A stretch of 64,000 bases of DNA from Nostoc favosum CHAB5714 (lineage in GTDB: Bacteria; Cyanobacteriota; Cyanobacteriia; Cyanobacteriales; Nostocaceae). The notes beneath the pieces were generated by a model that worked only from the letters and a program-made list of their open reading frames with translations, was not told the origin of the DNA and did not search any database. The stretch is from the NCBI RefSeq assembly GCF_020829495.1, contig NZ_JAIVFQ010000008.1, positions 1 to 64,000 of the forward strand, given 5' to 3'. The position numbers were made by a program, and so were the translations under genes. Position 1 is the first letter of the stretch. Each line of letters opens with the position of its first letter. Shown in pieces: positions 43,173 through 51,828 of this stretch.

Positions 43173-44030
43173 ATGAAAGGTTTTATCACACGTAAAATTG
43201 CCCTTGTAGTTACTGTAGTCACTGCAAGTCTTGGCTTGAGTGCTAACAAAATTTTAGCTGACGTTGGGATCATCAAAATAGGTGATATCCTTCAAATCAA
43301 CATTGTTACAGGCAAATGGTCTCCTTTAAGATTCATTGGCTTAACCTCAAATAATACTCTTGTAAATATAGATCCGAGTGGATTTGCTTTCACAATTCAA
43401 GTCAAAGGAATTGACGGCAACTTACAAGGTATTGACTTCCGTCCAGCAAACGGTCTGCTTTATGGTGTCACAGATACTGACAACATATACACGATCAATT
43501 CTAGAACTGGTCAGGCTACGTTTGTGAGCAAACTATCTAGCAGCTTTAATGGAGGATTTCAGTCAGGGTTTGACTTCAATCCCGTACCAGACCGCTTACG
43601 GACAGTAGGTAGCAATGACCAAAATTTTCGTACCAATGTAGATACTGGTGCAGTCACCGTCGATACAACCCTGGCGTATGCTACTGATGATGTCAACGCC
43701 ACAGTTGACCCCAACATTACCGGTGTCGCTTACACAAATTCGGTTGCTGGAGCCACGACAACTCAACTTTTTGGCATTGATTACGATCTTGACGTGTTAG
43801 TACTGCAAAACCCACCCAATGATGGCACTCTCAGAACAATCGGCAAGCTTGGTGTTAACTTTGCACCGATAAGCGGGTTCGACATCTTTACAGATGCACA
43901 ACACAAAAATACTGCCTATGCACTGTCTGGTTCAGTTCTTTACACTATTAACCTATCTACTGGCACTGCAACTAAAATCGCCGATGTACCTAAAGGTAAC
44001 TTCATTGGTTTAGCCGTTACATCTAAGTAG
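43173..44030 (+). CDS. Secreted DUF4394 domain protein
   Basis: About 285 residues. An N-terminal signal peptide (KGFITRKIALVVTVVTASLG) ends near AnkILA. The body is a beta-rich DUF4394 domain with repeated blade-like motifs: QGIDFRPANGLLYGVTDTDN, GFDFNPVPDRLRTVGSNDQN, ATVDPNITGVAYTNS and GFDIFTDAQHKNTAYAL. The family is predicted to be extracellular with unknown ligand. The ATG at 43173 is chosen because an earlier TTG would only add four residues. It stands alone in a repeat-rich region. Confidence 0.85.
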   Translation: MKGFITRKIALVVTVVTASLGLSANKILADVGIIKIGDILQINIVTGKWSPLRFIGLTSNNTLVNIDPSGFAFTIQVKGIDGNLQGIDFRPANGLLYGVTDTDNIYTINSRTGQATFVSKLSSSFNGGFQSGFDFNPVPDRLRTVGSNDQNFRTNVDTGAVTVDTTLAYATDDVNATVDPNITGVAYTNSVAGATTTQLFGIDYDLDVLVLQNPPNDGTLRTIGKLGVNFAPISGFDIFTDAQHKNTAYALSGSVLYTINLSTGTATKIADVPKGNFIGLAVTSK

Positions 44031-44265
44031 GCATCCCCAAGCTCGACTTGATCTATTGGTTAAAAGCGTAAACGCGTATGCCCTGCTCTTGATTGTTAAG
44101 ATATCCAATCGAGAGCAGAGTAGGCGCTTCAGAAACTCTCACGAACTCCTCATAAACACATCACGAACTATGCTTGAAAAGTTCGTGATTTGTGTTTTCC
44201 ACGCTAAAACAAGATTCGCTCTTTTCCAGAGAATAAATTTAGAAATTACTCCTCGCCTAAACATT

Positions 44266-44385
44266 AGACCTCTTGCATAAATCAAACAATTTGAACCCCA
44301 CCCCGCCAAAGCTACGCTTTGTCTCCCCTCCCCGCAAGCGGGGAGGGGTTGGGGGTGGGGTCTTAGGGACTTTTGCAAGAGGTCT
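44266..44385. mobile_element. Miniature inverted-repeat element (AGACCTCTTGCA ends)
   Basis: 120 bp with perfect 12-bp ends AGACCTCTTGCA/TGCAAGAGGTCT. The interior is a GC-rich hairpin CCCCTCCCCGC/GCGGGGAGGGG next to GCCAAAGCTACGCTTTG. A related interior without these ends lies at 62660-62735. Confidence 0.82.
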
Positions 44386-44568
44386 ATTATTGAAGTTAGG
44401 GAAGTAGTGATTATAATTTTCACTGTCGAGGAACAACTTCGTGGACGATTCCAAGTTATTCGACGAGCGGTTTCTAATGATTTGGTTTCGGCTTAGAGGC
44501 TATTTATAAAGAAATCTAAAGAGGAACAGTTGGGTTCAGTGAATTTGTAGCGCACCTGCTCTATTGAA

Positions 44569-44778
44569 CTCGGCAGTTGAACCTTTTAACTCGGCAGTTG
44601 AGCCTTTTAACTCGGAAGTTGAGCCTTTTGACTCGGCAGTTGAGCCTTTTGACTCGGCAGTTGAGCCTTTTGACTCGGCAGTTGAACCTTTTAACTCGGA
44701 AGTTGAGCCTTTTGACTCGGCAGTTGAGCCTTTTGACTCGGCAGTTGAGCCTTTTGACTCGGAAGTTGAGCCTTTTCA
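44569..44778. repeat. 21-bp tandem repeat array, 10 copies
   Basis: Unit CTCGGCAGTTGAGCCTTTTGA, ten units at exact 21-bp steps. Variants are GGCAG/GGAAG and TTAA/TTGA. Frames on both strands are open across it, but none has a ribosome-binding site or continuation, so no protein is called. TCG and GTTGAG positions match those of the array at 33440. Confidence 0.95.
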
Positions 44779-44884
44779 CTGGGAATATCACCCAATACGT
44801 TTCGGTAGTGATATTTTGCCCAGGAAATCCCCCCAACCCCGCTTAAAAAGGGGGACTTTGATTCCGGTTCCCCCCTTTTTAAGG

Positions 44885-45028
44885 GCAGGGCTGTTTCATT
44901 CCCGAAAGAGCTTTAAAAATCAAGGGTTCTAGCAATTAAAAATTGGTTATTTTGTTCCTAGCGTGCCGATAAAATGAACTATTTTACTGATCTTTAAGTG
45001 CTTAAATGTTCATCTCATCGTCACCCTC
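44885..45028 (-). repeat. Dispersed ~150-bp repeat, copy 2 (inverted)
   Basis: The complement of 26236-26385: CTAGCAATTAAAAATTGGTT and TGTTCATCTCATCGTCACCC are the shared ends. A further fragment (GAATGAAACAGCCCTGCTTT) occurs at 45077. Confidence 0.82.
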
Positions 45029-45130
45029 ACTTACCATTTTTCCCACTAACCATCTTGACAAATCCTGTTTGAAATGGAATGAAACAGCCCTGCTTTTTAA
45101 GGGGGGTTAGGGGGGATCTTTATACAACTT

Positions 45131-45322
45131 TAGGACTTACGCATTGACAATAAATACCAAATATGGATTAAGGTTAAAAACCATATCTTTCGTAAGGGCA
45201 CAGCATTGCTGTGCCCCTACAGCATCGTCTATTTACGATCGCAGGATAATTAAGAAAAGCCTGAAAACTTCCCATTTTAGGTAATGCACATCACGATGCA
45301 TTTGTACAGTGCGTAAGTCCTA
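45131..45322 (+). mobile_element. Miniature element, TAGGACTTACGCA family, copy 3
   Basis: 192 bp, ends TAGGACTTACGCA/TGCGTAAGTCCTA, perfect 5-bp duplication AACTT (45126-45130 and 45323-45327). It is colinear with copy 2. Confidence 0.92.
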
Positions 45323-45346
45323 AACTTGATACTTTTCAAACAACCT

Positions 45347-45988
45347 CTAAGACGCAGGAGAAATCAACTCACCAATACGCTTGAGAATTTGCAAAACGGC
45401 GTACAGTTCTCTCGCGGATGCAAACGGAGCAAAGACCCTTGACAAATCGTACTGTGGTGTATTTGTTTGCGTCACTTTAACAAATAAAATATCGTCTCCA
45501 TTCATCACCATCCCAAACACAGGTTGATTGGGGTTAGGGTTTGCCATCATATAAGCTAGGGCTTGCGGTACAGCCGCCCAAACTGATAGCGTGGTTTTTT
45601 TTGACTCCAACACCATCACCCACAACTGCTCTTGTAACACTAAAACATCAATCCGTCCGCGCAGTATCTCCTCTCCATCATCTAGCACTAGTTCCACGGA
45701 TGATTCAGCCTTAATTCTGAAAGGAGGATCGTAAAATCCAGAGAGTGCAAGTATTGGTGACACCAACAACAATATGACTGTCCCTTCTAGTAAATCACCT
45801 CCGGCACGGTGATAAAGATATCTACGCCGCACGACATCCACAGAGGCTTTTTCCGCTTCTGTAATTTCAGACAATCCCTCATACCACTCTGAGAAAAATT
45901 TCTCGTCTTCAACACGGACAAAACCGAATCGATCTTCTGCATCCTCAAGAGTGGTAATCGCTTCTGTAATTGCTGCCGTCTGTGTCAT
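45347..45988 (-). CDS. PD-(D/E)XK nuclease-like protein (type I R-subunit N-domain type)
   Basis: 213 residues, soluble. The core reads ILRGRIDVLVLQEQLWVMVL then ESKKTTLSVWAAVPQALAYM, giving Asp, Glu-x-Lys and a Gln as in the N-terminal nuclease domain of type I restriction subunits. Similar orphan proteins are common in cyanobacteria and are not attached to a helicase or methylase. No hsdM or hsdS is nearby, so a classical restriction role is unlikely. The start MTQTAAITEAITTLEDAEDR is the usual one. Confidence 0.75.
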   Translation of the reverse strand: MTQTAAITEAITTLEDAEDRFGFVRVEDEKFFSEWYEGLSEITEAEKASVDVVRRRYLYHRAGGDLLEGTVILLLVSPILALSGFYDPPFRIKAESSVELVLDDGEEILRGRIDVLVLQEQLWVMVLESKKTTLSVWAAVPQALAYMMANPNPNQPVFGMVMNGDDILFVKVTQTNTPQYDLSRVFAPFASARELYAVLQILKRIGELISPAS

Positions 45989-46054
45989 TGGTTTTAGGTA
46001 ACAGTTGCTTTGTTATATTATCAACATGGGCGGATCTTTAATTATCGCCAATTG

Positions 46055-46160
46055 GCGCGACGCCGAATAGCCCGCACTTCTCTACGAGACGCTGCGCGAA
46101 CGACAAGCTACTTCGACTGCGCTCAGTACAAGTCAGTGACCATCGTAGACATCGCATTCT
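46055..46160. repeat. Dispersed repeat cluster
   Basis: GCGACGCCGAATAGCCCGCA, CTTCTCTACGAGACGCTGCG and CATCGTAGACATCGC, blocks shared with 13885, 20918 and 33840. Confidence 0.72.
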
Positions 46161-46193
46161 CAAACTAGCACGGACTATTGCAGATTTAGCAAG
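46151..46193 (+). pseudogene. Fragment resembling the 3' end of comM
   Basis: ATCGCATTCTCAAACTAGCA then CGGACTATTGCAGATTTAGC matches comM 42427-42469 apart from about two bases, coding RILKLARTIADLA. It follows immediately on a dispersed repeat. The rest of 45989-46458 has no gene. Confidence 0.65.
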
Positions 46194-46458
46194 AAAGTAT
46201 TGCTCTAGAGGAGACTGCTTGTGCTGAACTAAAGTGCAAGCGACTAAAGTCTAATTTTTGATTGTATTTAAATCAGATTTTTACTAATTTTTTATTAATC
46301 TAAAATCTCCCTTGAAATACATTTTTTAATGATTAAGACTAGTACAATAATAAATACAAATAATGGTTTCTATGCAAGCAAAAACAAATAAGGCTAACTA
46401 GTGAAAGTTCTCGTTAGCAATTTATCATTAATAGTTACCAACAAGCAGGAAAATATTT

Positions 46459-47160
46459 ATGGTTCAAACTTGGCTGTGGATTGGTGTCATCAGTATGGCG
46501 CTGGGTTGTGCTTTTTTCGGCGTAGGCGCACACAACGGTAAAAATGAACGCTGGAAAATACTGTATACACTTAATTTTTTCATTTGCTTAATTGCTAGTG
46601 GGCTGTACTTAGCAATGGCATTCGGTCAAGGAGTTAACATCATCAATGATCGTCCAACTTATTGGGTGCGATTTGTCACTTGGTTTTGCTCAACGCCGCT
46701 GTTGTTGTTGGATCTGACTTTCTTGGGAAAAACCAGTCTGCTGATTACAGGTAGCTTGTTAGGAGCAAACGCCTATATGCTTGCCACTGGCTTCCTTGCC
46801 ACAATTACACCCAAGCCGATCAGCTACATCTGGTATATTGTGAGTTGTGGTGCTTACGTGGCGGTTTTCTACTTATTAGTGAAACCCTACCGGCTCGAGG
46901 CAGAACGCAAACATCCGAGATCCAAGCAAGCATTCCGCAAGCTGGTAACTGTGCATTTGGTGCTGTGGACACTTTATCCAATTGTGTGGATTCTTAGTCC
47001 AGAATGGTTTAACGCTTTTGGTCAAGGTGGGGAAACAATGGGTTATACGCTACTAGATATTGCCTCTAAAGTCGGGTTTGGTTTTCTATCGTTAAACACC
47101 CTACGTAATTTAGAACAGGCGGGAGAATCGGTTACTGAATCGGAAGCGTTATATGAGTAA
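46459..47160 (+). CDS. Microbial rhodopsin, cyanobacterial halorhodopsin-like anion pump
   Basis: 233 residues, seven membrane helices. Helix C reads WVRFVTWFCSTPLLLLDLTF: Arg71, Thr74, Ser78 and Asp85, corresponding to bacteriorhodopsin R82, D85, T89 and D96. This TSD triplet is that of the cyanobacterial halorhodopsins such as the Mastigocladopsis repens chloride pump. Helix G reads LLDIASKVGFGFLSLN with Asp200 and the retinal Schiff-base Lys204. Proton pumps and the Anabaena sensory rhodopsin keep an acid at position 85, so inward, light-driven chloride transport is expected. No transducer or retinal-synthesis gene is adjacent. Start ATG at 46459 follows AGGAAAATATTT. Anion specificity (chloride versus sulfate) cannot be read from the sequence. 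Confidence 0.93.
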   Translation: MVQTWLWIGVISMALGCAFFGVGAHNGKNERWKILYTLNFFICLIASGLYLAMAFGQGVNIINDRPTYWVRFVTWFCSTPLLLLDLTFLGKTSLLITGSLLGANAYMLATGFLATITPKPISYIWYIVSCGAYVAVFYLLVKPYRLEAERKHPRSKQAFRKLVTVHLVLWTLYPIVWILSPEWFNAFGQGGETMGYTLLDIASKVGFGFLSLNTLRNLEQAGESVTESEALYE

Positions 47161-47447
47161 GTAATAAATTTTCAGTCAGAGGCAATAGAATAGCTAACCG
47201 AATTAGGGGAATCAATAAGGGATTATGCGATCGCTGCCACTGCATTTTATATGCTAAAGCGATCGCACTACCTATTTTCTACTAAAAAGCAAATTATTTA
47301 TAGATATTCCCATTAAGGAAATTATCGATTCTGCTAAATTCCTCCTCAAGGACGCTTCAGAAACTCCCTTGGGAGGATGCCTCTACTCAGTCAATCAGTA
47401 TCCAATATATCAGGAAGTAAGCGATATTCCCTAAGGAGACTGATTGG

Positions 47448-48464
47448 ATGAATTTGCAGGCGATTTGGAAGTTATTACAAGAGACGTTCAAAGAATGGAG
47501 TGAGGATAAAGCCTCACGGTTAGCGGCGGCGTTGGCTTATTACACGATTTTTTCTATTGCACCATTGCTAATTATTGTAATTGCGATCGCAGGGGCAGTC
47601 TTTGGAGAGGAAGCGGCAAGAGGGCAAATCGTTGGACAAATTCAAGGTTTAGTCGGCCCAGATGGCGCAGAATTTATCCAAACAGCAATTCAGAATGCTA
47701 ACAAACCACAAACAGGAGCGATCGCTTCCATTATTAGTGTTGTAATTTTGTTATTGGGTGCTACTGGTTTATTTACCGAGTTGCAAGATTCCCTCAATAC
47801 GATTTGGGAAGTTAAACCGAAACCCGGACGCGGCGTAACTAACATTATTCGCCTACGGGTTTTGTCCTTTGCAATGGTGATAGGTATTGGCTTTTTACTT
47901 TTAGTTTCTTTAGTAATTAGTACGGCATTAGCAGCATTAGTAACATACTTTAGCAACTTGCTGCCAGGTGTCGATTTCCTCTGGCAGATTATCAATTTCA
48001 TCCTCTCTTTTGCCATCACTACGTTCCTATTCGGACTCATTTTTAAAGTCCTACCAGATGTCGAAATTGGTTGGAGTGATGTTTTAATTGGAGCTATGCT
48101 CACCTCCTTTTTGTTTTCTATCGGGAGATTTTTGTTAGGACAATATTTAGGTAATGGCAGTTTTGGTTCAGCCTATGGTGCAGCTGGTTCACTGGTGGTA
48201 ATCTTAGCTTGGGTTAACTATGCCGCGCAAATTCTTTTCTTCGGTGCAGAGTTTACCCAAGTTTATGCCAGAAGGTACGGTAGCGGCATAACCCCATCTA
48301 AACATGCTATACCTTTATCTGATAACACGGAATATAATGGCAAGGCTCCAACAGGACAAGCATCGACTAAGAAAAAGCCTTCTTCTAATTTTATTAATCG
48401 CTTGTTTCAGTCTTTCAATAAGCCCAAGCGTTTAAAACAGAGAAGAAAAAATCAGCGATTTTAA
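47448..48464 (+). CDS. YihY/BrkB family membrane protein
   Basis: 338 residues, six predicted membrane segments, start MNLQAIWKLLQETFKEWSED. Family motifs are visible: DKASRLAAALAYYTIFSIAP, LGATGLFTELQDSLNTIWEV, LPDVEIGWSDVLIGAMLTSF and AYGAAGSLVVILAWVNYAAQ with FFGAEFTQVYA. The C-terminal ~50 residues are basic and low-complexity. Substrate and function are not established despite old names such as virulence factor or RNase BN. AAGGAG lies before the ATG. Confidence 0.92.
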   Translation: MNLQAIWKLLQETFKEWSEDKASRLAAALAYYTIFSIAPLLIIVIAIAGAVFGEEAARGQIVGQIQGLVGPDGAEFIQTAIQNANKPQTGAIASIISVVILLLGATGLFTELQDSLNTIWEVKPKPGRGVTNIIRLRVLSFAMVIGIGFLLLVSLVISTALAALVTYFSNLLPGVDFLWQIINFILSFAITTFLFGLIFKVLPDVEIGWSDVLIGAMLTSFLFSIGRFLLGQYLGNGSFGSAYGAAGSLVVILAWVNYAAQILFFGAEFTQVYARRYGSGITPSKHAIPLSDNTEYNGKAPTGQASTKKKPSSNFINRLFQSFNKPKRLKQRRKNQRF

Positions 48465-48615
48465 TTCCTGATTGTTAGGAATTTAGGTTTATAAATCTGA
48501 TAGATGTTGAAATATTTCACCTCTAATAAAAGTTAGTCTTATGAAATAAGACCGCAGATAAATAACCCTTATACTGGATTTTTTCCAGAAGTCTATTGAG
48601 AAAGGAAGAAAATCA

Positions 48616-49173
48616 GTGCTAATGGAAAAATGGTTTTTTATCAATTGGCAGGCAATCTTTATTCCTAGCATCAGCATCTTTGAGTTAATTATTCGTGGTT
48701 CGCTAGTTTATTTAGCGCTGTTCTCAGTGCTACGCGTGCTTCCTAGCCGACAACTAGGAACACTAGGGATTACTGATTTACTCGTAGTTGTGCTATTTGC
48801 TGAAGCTGCCCAAAACGCTATGGCGAGTAATTATACATCAATTACTGAAGGGGCTATCTTGGTAGGAACTGTGATTTTTTGGAGCTACTTGCTGAACTGG
48901 TTGGGCTATAAAATACCCCAGTTCCAACGTTTTCTGAATCAGCCACCACTGCTACTAGTAAAAAATGGTCGGATGATTGAGCGTCATTTACAACGAGAGT
49001 TAATTACAGACGATGAGTTGATGAGCAAGTTACGTCAGCAAGGTGTGGAATTTTTAGCAGATGTGAAGTTTGCATATATGGAGGCTGACGGCAGTATTAG
49101 TATTATCACCTTCGACTCCAAAACTACTTCTGCCCCTGAGCAAAAAGCAGTACTAAAAAGCGATGTACATTAA
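48616..49173 (+). CDS. DUF421 (YetF-like) membrane protein
   Basis: About 185 residues. It has three N-terminal membrane segments (FIPSISIFELIIRGSLVYLA, GTLGITDLLVVVLFAEAAQN, ILVGTVIFWSYLL), then a small soluble domain with PPLLLVKNGRMIERHLQREL and DELMSKLRQQGVEFLADVKF, the typical DUF421 layout. The GTG at 48616 has AGGAAG seven bases upstream. An ATG two codons later is possible. Function unknown. It is followed after 40 bp by purB on the same strand. Confidence 0.88.
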   Translation: MLMEKWFFINWQAIFIPSISIFELIIRGSLVYLALFSVLRVLPSRQLGTLGITDLLVVVLFAEAAQNAMASNYTSITEGAILVGTVIFWSYLLNWLGYKIPQFQRFLNQPPLLLVKNGRMIERHLQRELITDDELMSKLRQQGVEFLADVKFAYMEADGSISIITFDSKTTSAPEQKAVLKSDVH

Positions 49174-49213
49174 TTAAACTGTAAAATATGACGGTTGTAT
49201 TCTGTGCCAAACT

Positions 49214-50509
49214 GTGATTGAGCGTTATACTTTGCCCGAAATGGCTAATCTCTGGAGTGAAGCCTATAAGCTAAAAACTTGGCTGCAAGTCGAAATTGCT
49301 GTTTGCGAGGCTCAAGCTGAACTGGGTTACATTCCATCTGAGGCGGTTGAGGAAATTAAAGCCAAGGCAGATTTTGACCCAAAGCGGGTGCTGGAAATTG
49401 AGGCTGTAGTCCGCCACGATGTTATTGCTTTCTTGACAAATGTCAATGAATATGTTGGTGATGCAGGACGCTACATTCACCTGGGTTTAACTAGTTCGGA
49501 TGTTTTGGATACAGCTTTAGCACTGCAATTGGTTGCCAGCCTGGATATATTATTGCAGCGTCTGGAAGATTTGATTCAGGTAATTCGCCAAAAAGCACAG
49601 GAACATCGTCATACAGTAATGGCTGGTCGATCGCACGGTATTCACGCTGAACCGATCACTTTTGGTTTCAAGCTAGCTGGCTGGTTAGCAGAAGTGTTGC
49701 GACATCAAGAACGCTTAAAAATTCTCCACGAAACGATCGCTGTGGGTAAGATTTCTGGTGCGGTGGGAACTTATGCTAACGTTGAACCGCGTGTAGAAGC
49801 GATCGCTTGCCAAAAACTCGGACTTAAACCTGATACGGCCTCAACGCAAGTTATTTCCCGCGATCGCCACGCCGACTATGTGCAACAATTAGCTTTAGTA
49901 GCAGCATCTATCGAACGTTTTGCTGTAGAAATTCGCAATCTGCAAAAAACAGACGTTCTGGAAGTTGAAGAATTCTTCTCCAAAGGTCAAAAAGGTTCCT
50001 CGGCAATGCCACACAAGCGCAATCCCATCCGTTCGGAACGGCTGACGGGAATGGCGCGACTCGTCAGAAGCCATGCCGGTGCAGCTTTGGAAAACGTCGC
50101 TCTCTGGCATGAGAGGGATATTTCCCATAGTTCTGTAGAACGGGTGATTTTGCCAGATGCTTGCACTTTGACGCATTTTATGTTGACAGAAATAACCGAC
50201 TTGGTGAAAAACCTGTTGGTCTATCCTGAAAACATGGAAAGAAATCTCAACTGCTACGGCGGTGTTGTGTTCAGCCAAAAAGTGTTACTTGCCTTGATAG
50301 ACAAGGGAAGCAGCCGAGAGGAAGCTTATGCGATCGTTCAAGAAAGCGCTCACGCCGCTTGGAACAAGCCAGAAGGTAATTTTCAGGACTTGATTAGCAA
50401 AGATCCTCGCGTTACCGAAAAGTTGTCCCCAGCAGAACTAGAAGTCTGTTTTGACCCCCAGCAGCATCTGAACCATTTAGAAGAGGTTTATCAACGGTTA
50501 GGAATTTAG
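49214..50509 (+). CDS. purB: Adenylosuccinate lyase
   Basis: 431 residues. It cleaves adenylosuccinate and SAICAR in purine synthesis, as a tetramer of the fumarase superfamily. Signatures: YIHLGLTSSDVLDTALALQL, AGRSHGIHAEPITFGFKLAG with the catalytic His, and the mobile loop GSSAMPHKRNPIRSERLTGM. Start is a GTG at 49214 giving MIERYTLPEMANLWSE, where the family usually begins. A palindromic hairpin lies 14 bp after the stop codon. Confidence 0.97.
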   Translation: MIERYTLPEMANLWSEAYKLKTWLQVEIAVCEAQAELGYIPSEAVEEIKAKADFDPKRVLEIEAVVRHDVIAFLTNVNEYVGDAGRYIHLGLTSSDVLDTALALQLVASLDILLQRLEDLIQVIRQKAQEHRHTVMAGRSHGIHAEPITFGFKLAGWLAEVLRHQERLKILHETIAVGKISGAVGTYANVEPRVEAIACQKLGLKPDTASTQVISRDRHADYVQQLALVAASIERFAVEIRNLQKTDVLEVEEFFSKGQKGSSAMPHKRNPIRSERLTGMARLVRSHAGAALENVALWHERDISHSSVERVILPDACTLTHFMLTEITDLVKNLLVYPENMERNLNCYGGVVFSQKVLLALIDKGSSREEAYAIVQESAHAAWNKPEGNFQDLISKDPRVTEKLSPAELEVCFDPQQHLNHLEEVYQRLGI

Positions 50510-50522
50510 GATTAATTTGCTT

Positions 50523-50548
50523 GTAGTGAGCGCTTAAGCGCTTACTAC
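50523..50548 (+). terminator. Hairpin after purB
   Basis: GTAGTGAGCGC and GCGCTTACTAC form an 11-bp stem with one G-T pair and a four-base loop, 14 bases after the stop. There is no strong T run, so terminator function is likely but not certain. Confidence 0.5.
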
Positions 50549-50639
50549 TAACCTGTTACTCAAAAAATACACAAATTTTTTCAAAAAAGAATATATAAAA
50601 ATACCAAAAATCTTTAGTATTGCATTGCTGAAGACTGTT

Positions 50640-50740
50640 ATACCAATTCAAATAATGTTTGCGACACATCAATTATTTGTAAGGGCACAACATTTGTTGT
50701 GCCCCTACCCATCTGTCGCATTCTTTTTTCAAATTGGTAT
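50640..50740. mobile_element. Miniature inverted-repeat element (ATACCAATT ends)
   Basis: 101 bp between ATACCAATT and AATTGGTAT, with an inner GGGCACAACA/TGTTGTGCCC hairpin (50681-50706). Non-coding. Confidence 0.78.
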
Positions 50741-50823
50741 TAGTTTGGTGCTGGAATTTTTGCCAGCACTGGGTAGTATAAATAACAGATATTTACTTAT
50801 TTATTAGTGCTTCGAGTGCCTTA

Positions 50824-51375
50824 ATGATTGAAATCCTAGCCACACTTTCAGCCTCTGCGGCAGCAGGAATGAGAATAGGTACACCTCTGCTGATCATTGG
50901 ATTGTTGCAGGGTAGTAGCTTGTGGTCGCAAGTTCCGATTTTATCTCACATTTCTCCACCAATATTGTTAGCTTGCCTCAGCTGTTGGTCTTTAGTTGAA
51001 TTACTAGCCTCAAAAAAGCTATGGGGGCAAAGATTGCTACAAATAGTTCAATTATTCATGTCTCCCGTCGTGGGGGCAATTATGGGGTTAGCAGTAGCTA
51101 GTGCAACAGCAACACCAACCTGGCTGATTGCCTGTATTGGGGGTTCGTTAGCTTTAGTACTCCAGCTAGTTCAAGTTGGTTGGTTCTATCGTTTACGCGG
51201 CTTACCGTTATGGGCAGTCTTTCTTCAAGATACCTTGTGTGTTGCTCTAGTACTTTTTGCCTTTGATGCTCCCTGGCAAGGAGGATTAATTGCTTTAATA
51301 CTGCTTTGGTTTGCAGTTCGTAGTGCTAAACAATGGTATGACTGGTATCGCAAGGGGATAAGGCATAGGGCATAG
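50824..51375 (+). CDS. DUF4126 membrane protein
   Basis: 183 residues with five to six hydrophobic segments. Start MIEILATLSASAAAGMRIGT shows the conserved small-residue first helix of DUF4126. Further motifs are CWSLVELLASKKLWGQRLLQ and VQLFMSPVVGAIMGLAVASA. Function unknown. It ends in a basic stretch (WYDWYRKGIRHRA). It is single, downstream of purB after the miniature element, and may have its own promoter. Confidence 0.85.
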   Translation: MIEILATLSASAAAGMRIGTPLLIIGLLQGSSLWSQVPILSHISPPILLACLSCWSLVELLASKKLWGQRLLQIVQLFMSPVVGAIMGLAVASATATPTWLIACIGGSLALVLQLVQVGWFYRLRGLPLWAVFLQDTLCVALVLFAFDAPWQGGLIALILLWFAVRSAKQWYDWYRKGIRHRA

Positions 51376-51399
51376 GGAATGGGGAATGGGGAATAGGAC

Positions 51400-51537
51400 A
51401 CTAGTGGTCTGTCCCATTAATTCTGAGAGTTAAGAGAACGAACCGCAAAGGACGCAAAGAGCGCGAAGTATAAGAGGTAAAGAAGAGAAATTTAAAACTA
51501 ATTCACCTATCAAAACTAATGGAACAGACTACTAGTA
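51400..51537. mobile_element. Miniature element A of a tandem set (ACTAGTGGTCTG ends)
   Basis: Ends ACTAGTGGTCTGTCCCATTA and TAATGGAACAGACTACTAGT. Interior is the GAACGAACCGCAAAGGACGC repeat. It shares the six-base ACTAGT junction with element B. 51376-51399 is a heptamer repeat. Confidence 0.82.
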
Positions 51538-51665
51538 GTCTGGCAAGTCAACAATGCTTGGTAAATCAAATTTTTATTTCTCTCTTTTCCTTCTTCCTTT
51601 GCGCTCTTTGCGTCCTTTGCGGTTCGTTCCTTTACCCTTCAAACTTCGCTTGACAGACCACTAGT
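51532..51665. mobile_element. Miniature element B of a tandem set
   Basis: Ends ACTAGTAGTCTGGCAAG and CTTGACAGACCACTAGT. Interior holds the reverse form of the same repeat, TGCGCTCTTTGCGTCCTTTG. It overlaps A and C by one ACTAGT each. Confidence 0.82.
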
Positions 51666-51790
51666 GGTCTGTCAAGCTAACTTTGACGGGTGAGACACTT
51701 CTTAAACATCTCTTTTTTCTCTGACTCTGTGCCCTCTGCGCCTAATAAGGTTCGTTCCTTTACCCTTCAAACTTCACTTGGAAGAGTTTT
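51660..51790. mobile_element. Miniature element C, right end missing
   Basis: Begins ACTAGTGGTCTGTCAAGCTA and has the GTTCGTTCCTTTACCCTTCA interior of B, but runs into unrelated heptamers (CCCAATG) without a closing inverted repeat. Confidence 0.65.
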
Positions 51791-51828
51791 CCAATTCCCA
51801 ATTCCCAATGCCCAATGCCCAATTCCCT

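Noticed and set aside
44561..44932. Repetitive frames coding DSAVEPF (plus) and NCRVKRL (minus)
   Set aside because: Open frames on both strands are a by-product of the 21-bp unit; no ribosome-binding site or conserved ends.
45347..45988. A complete type I restriction system
   Set aside because: No helicase domain, hsdM or hsdS nearby; only a nuclease-like fold of 213 residues.
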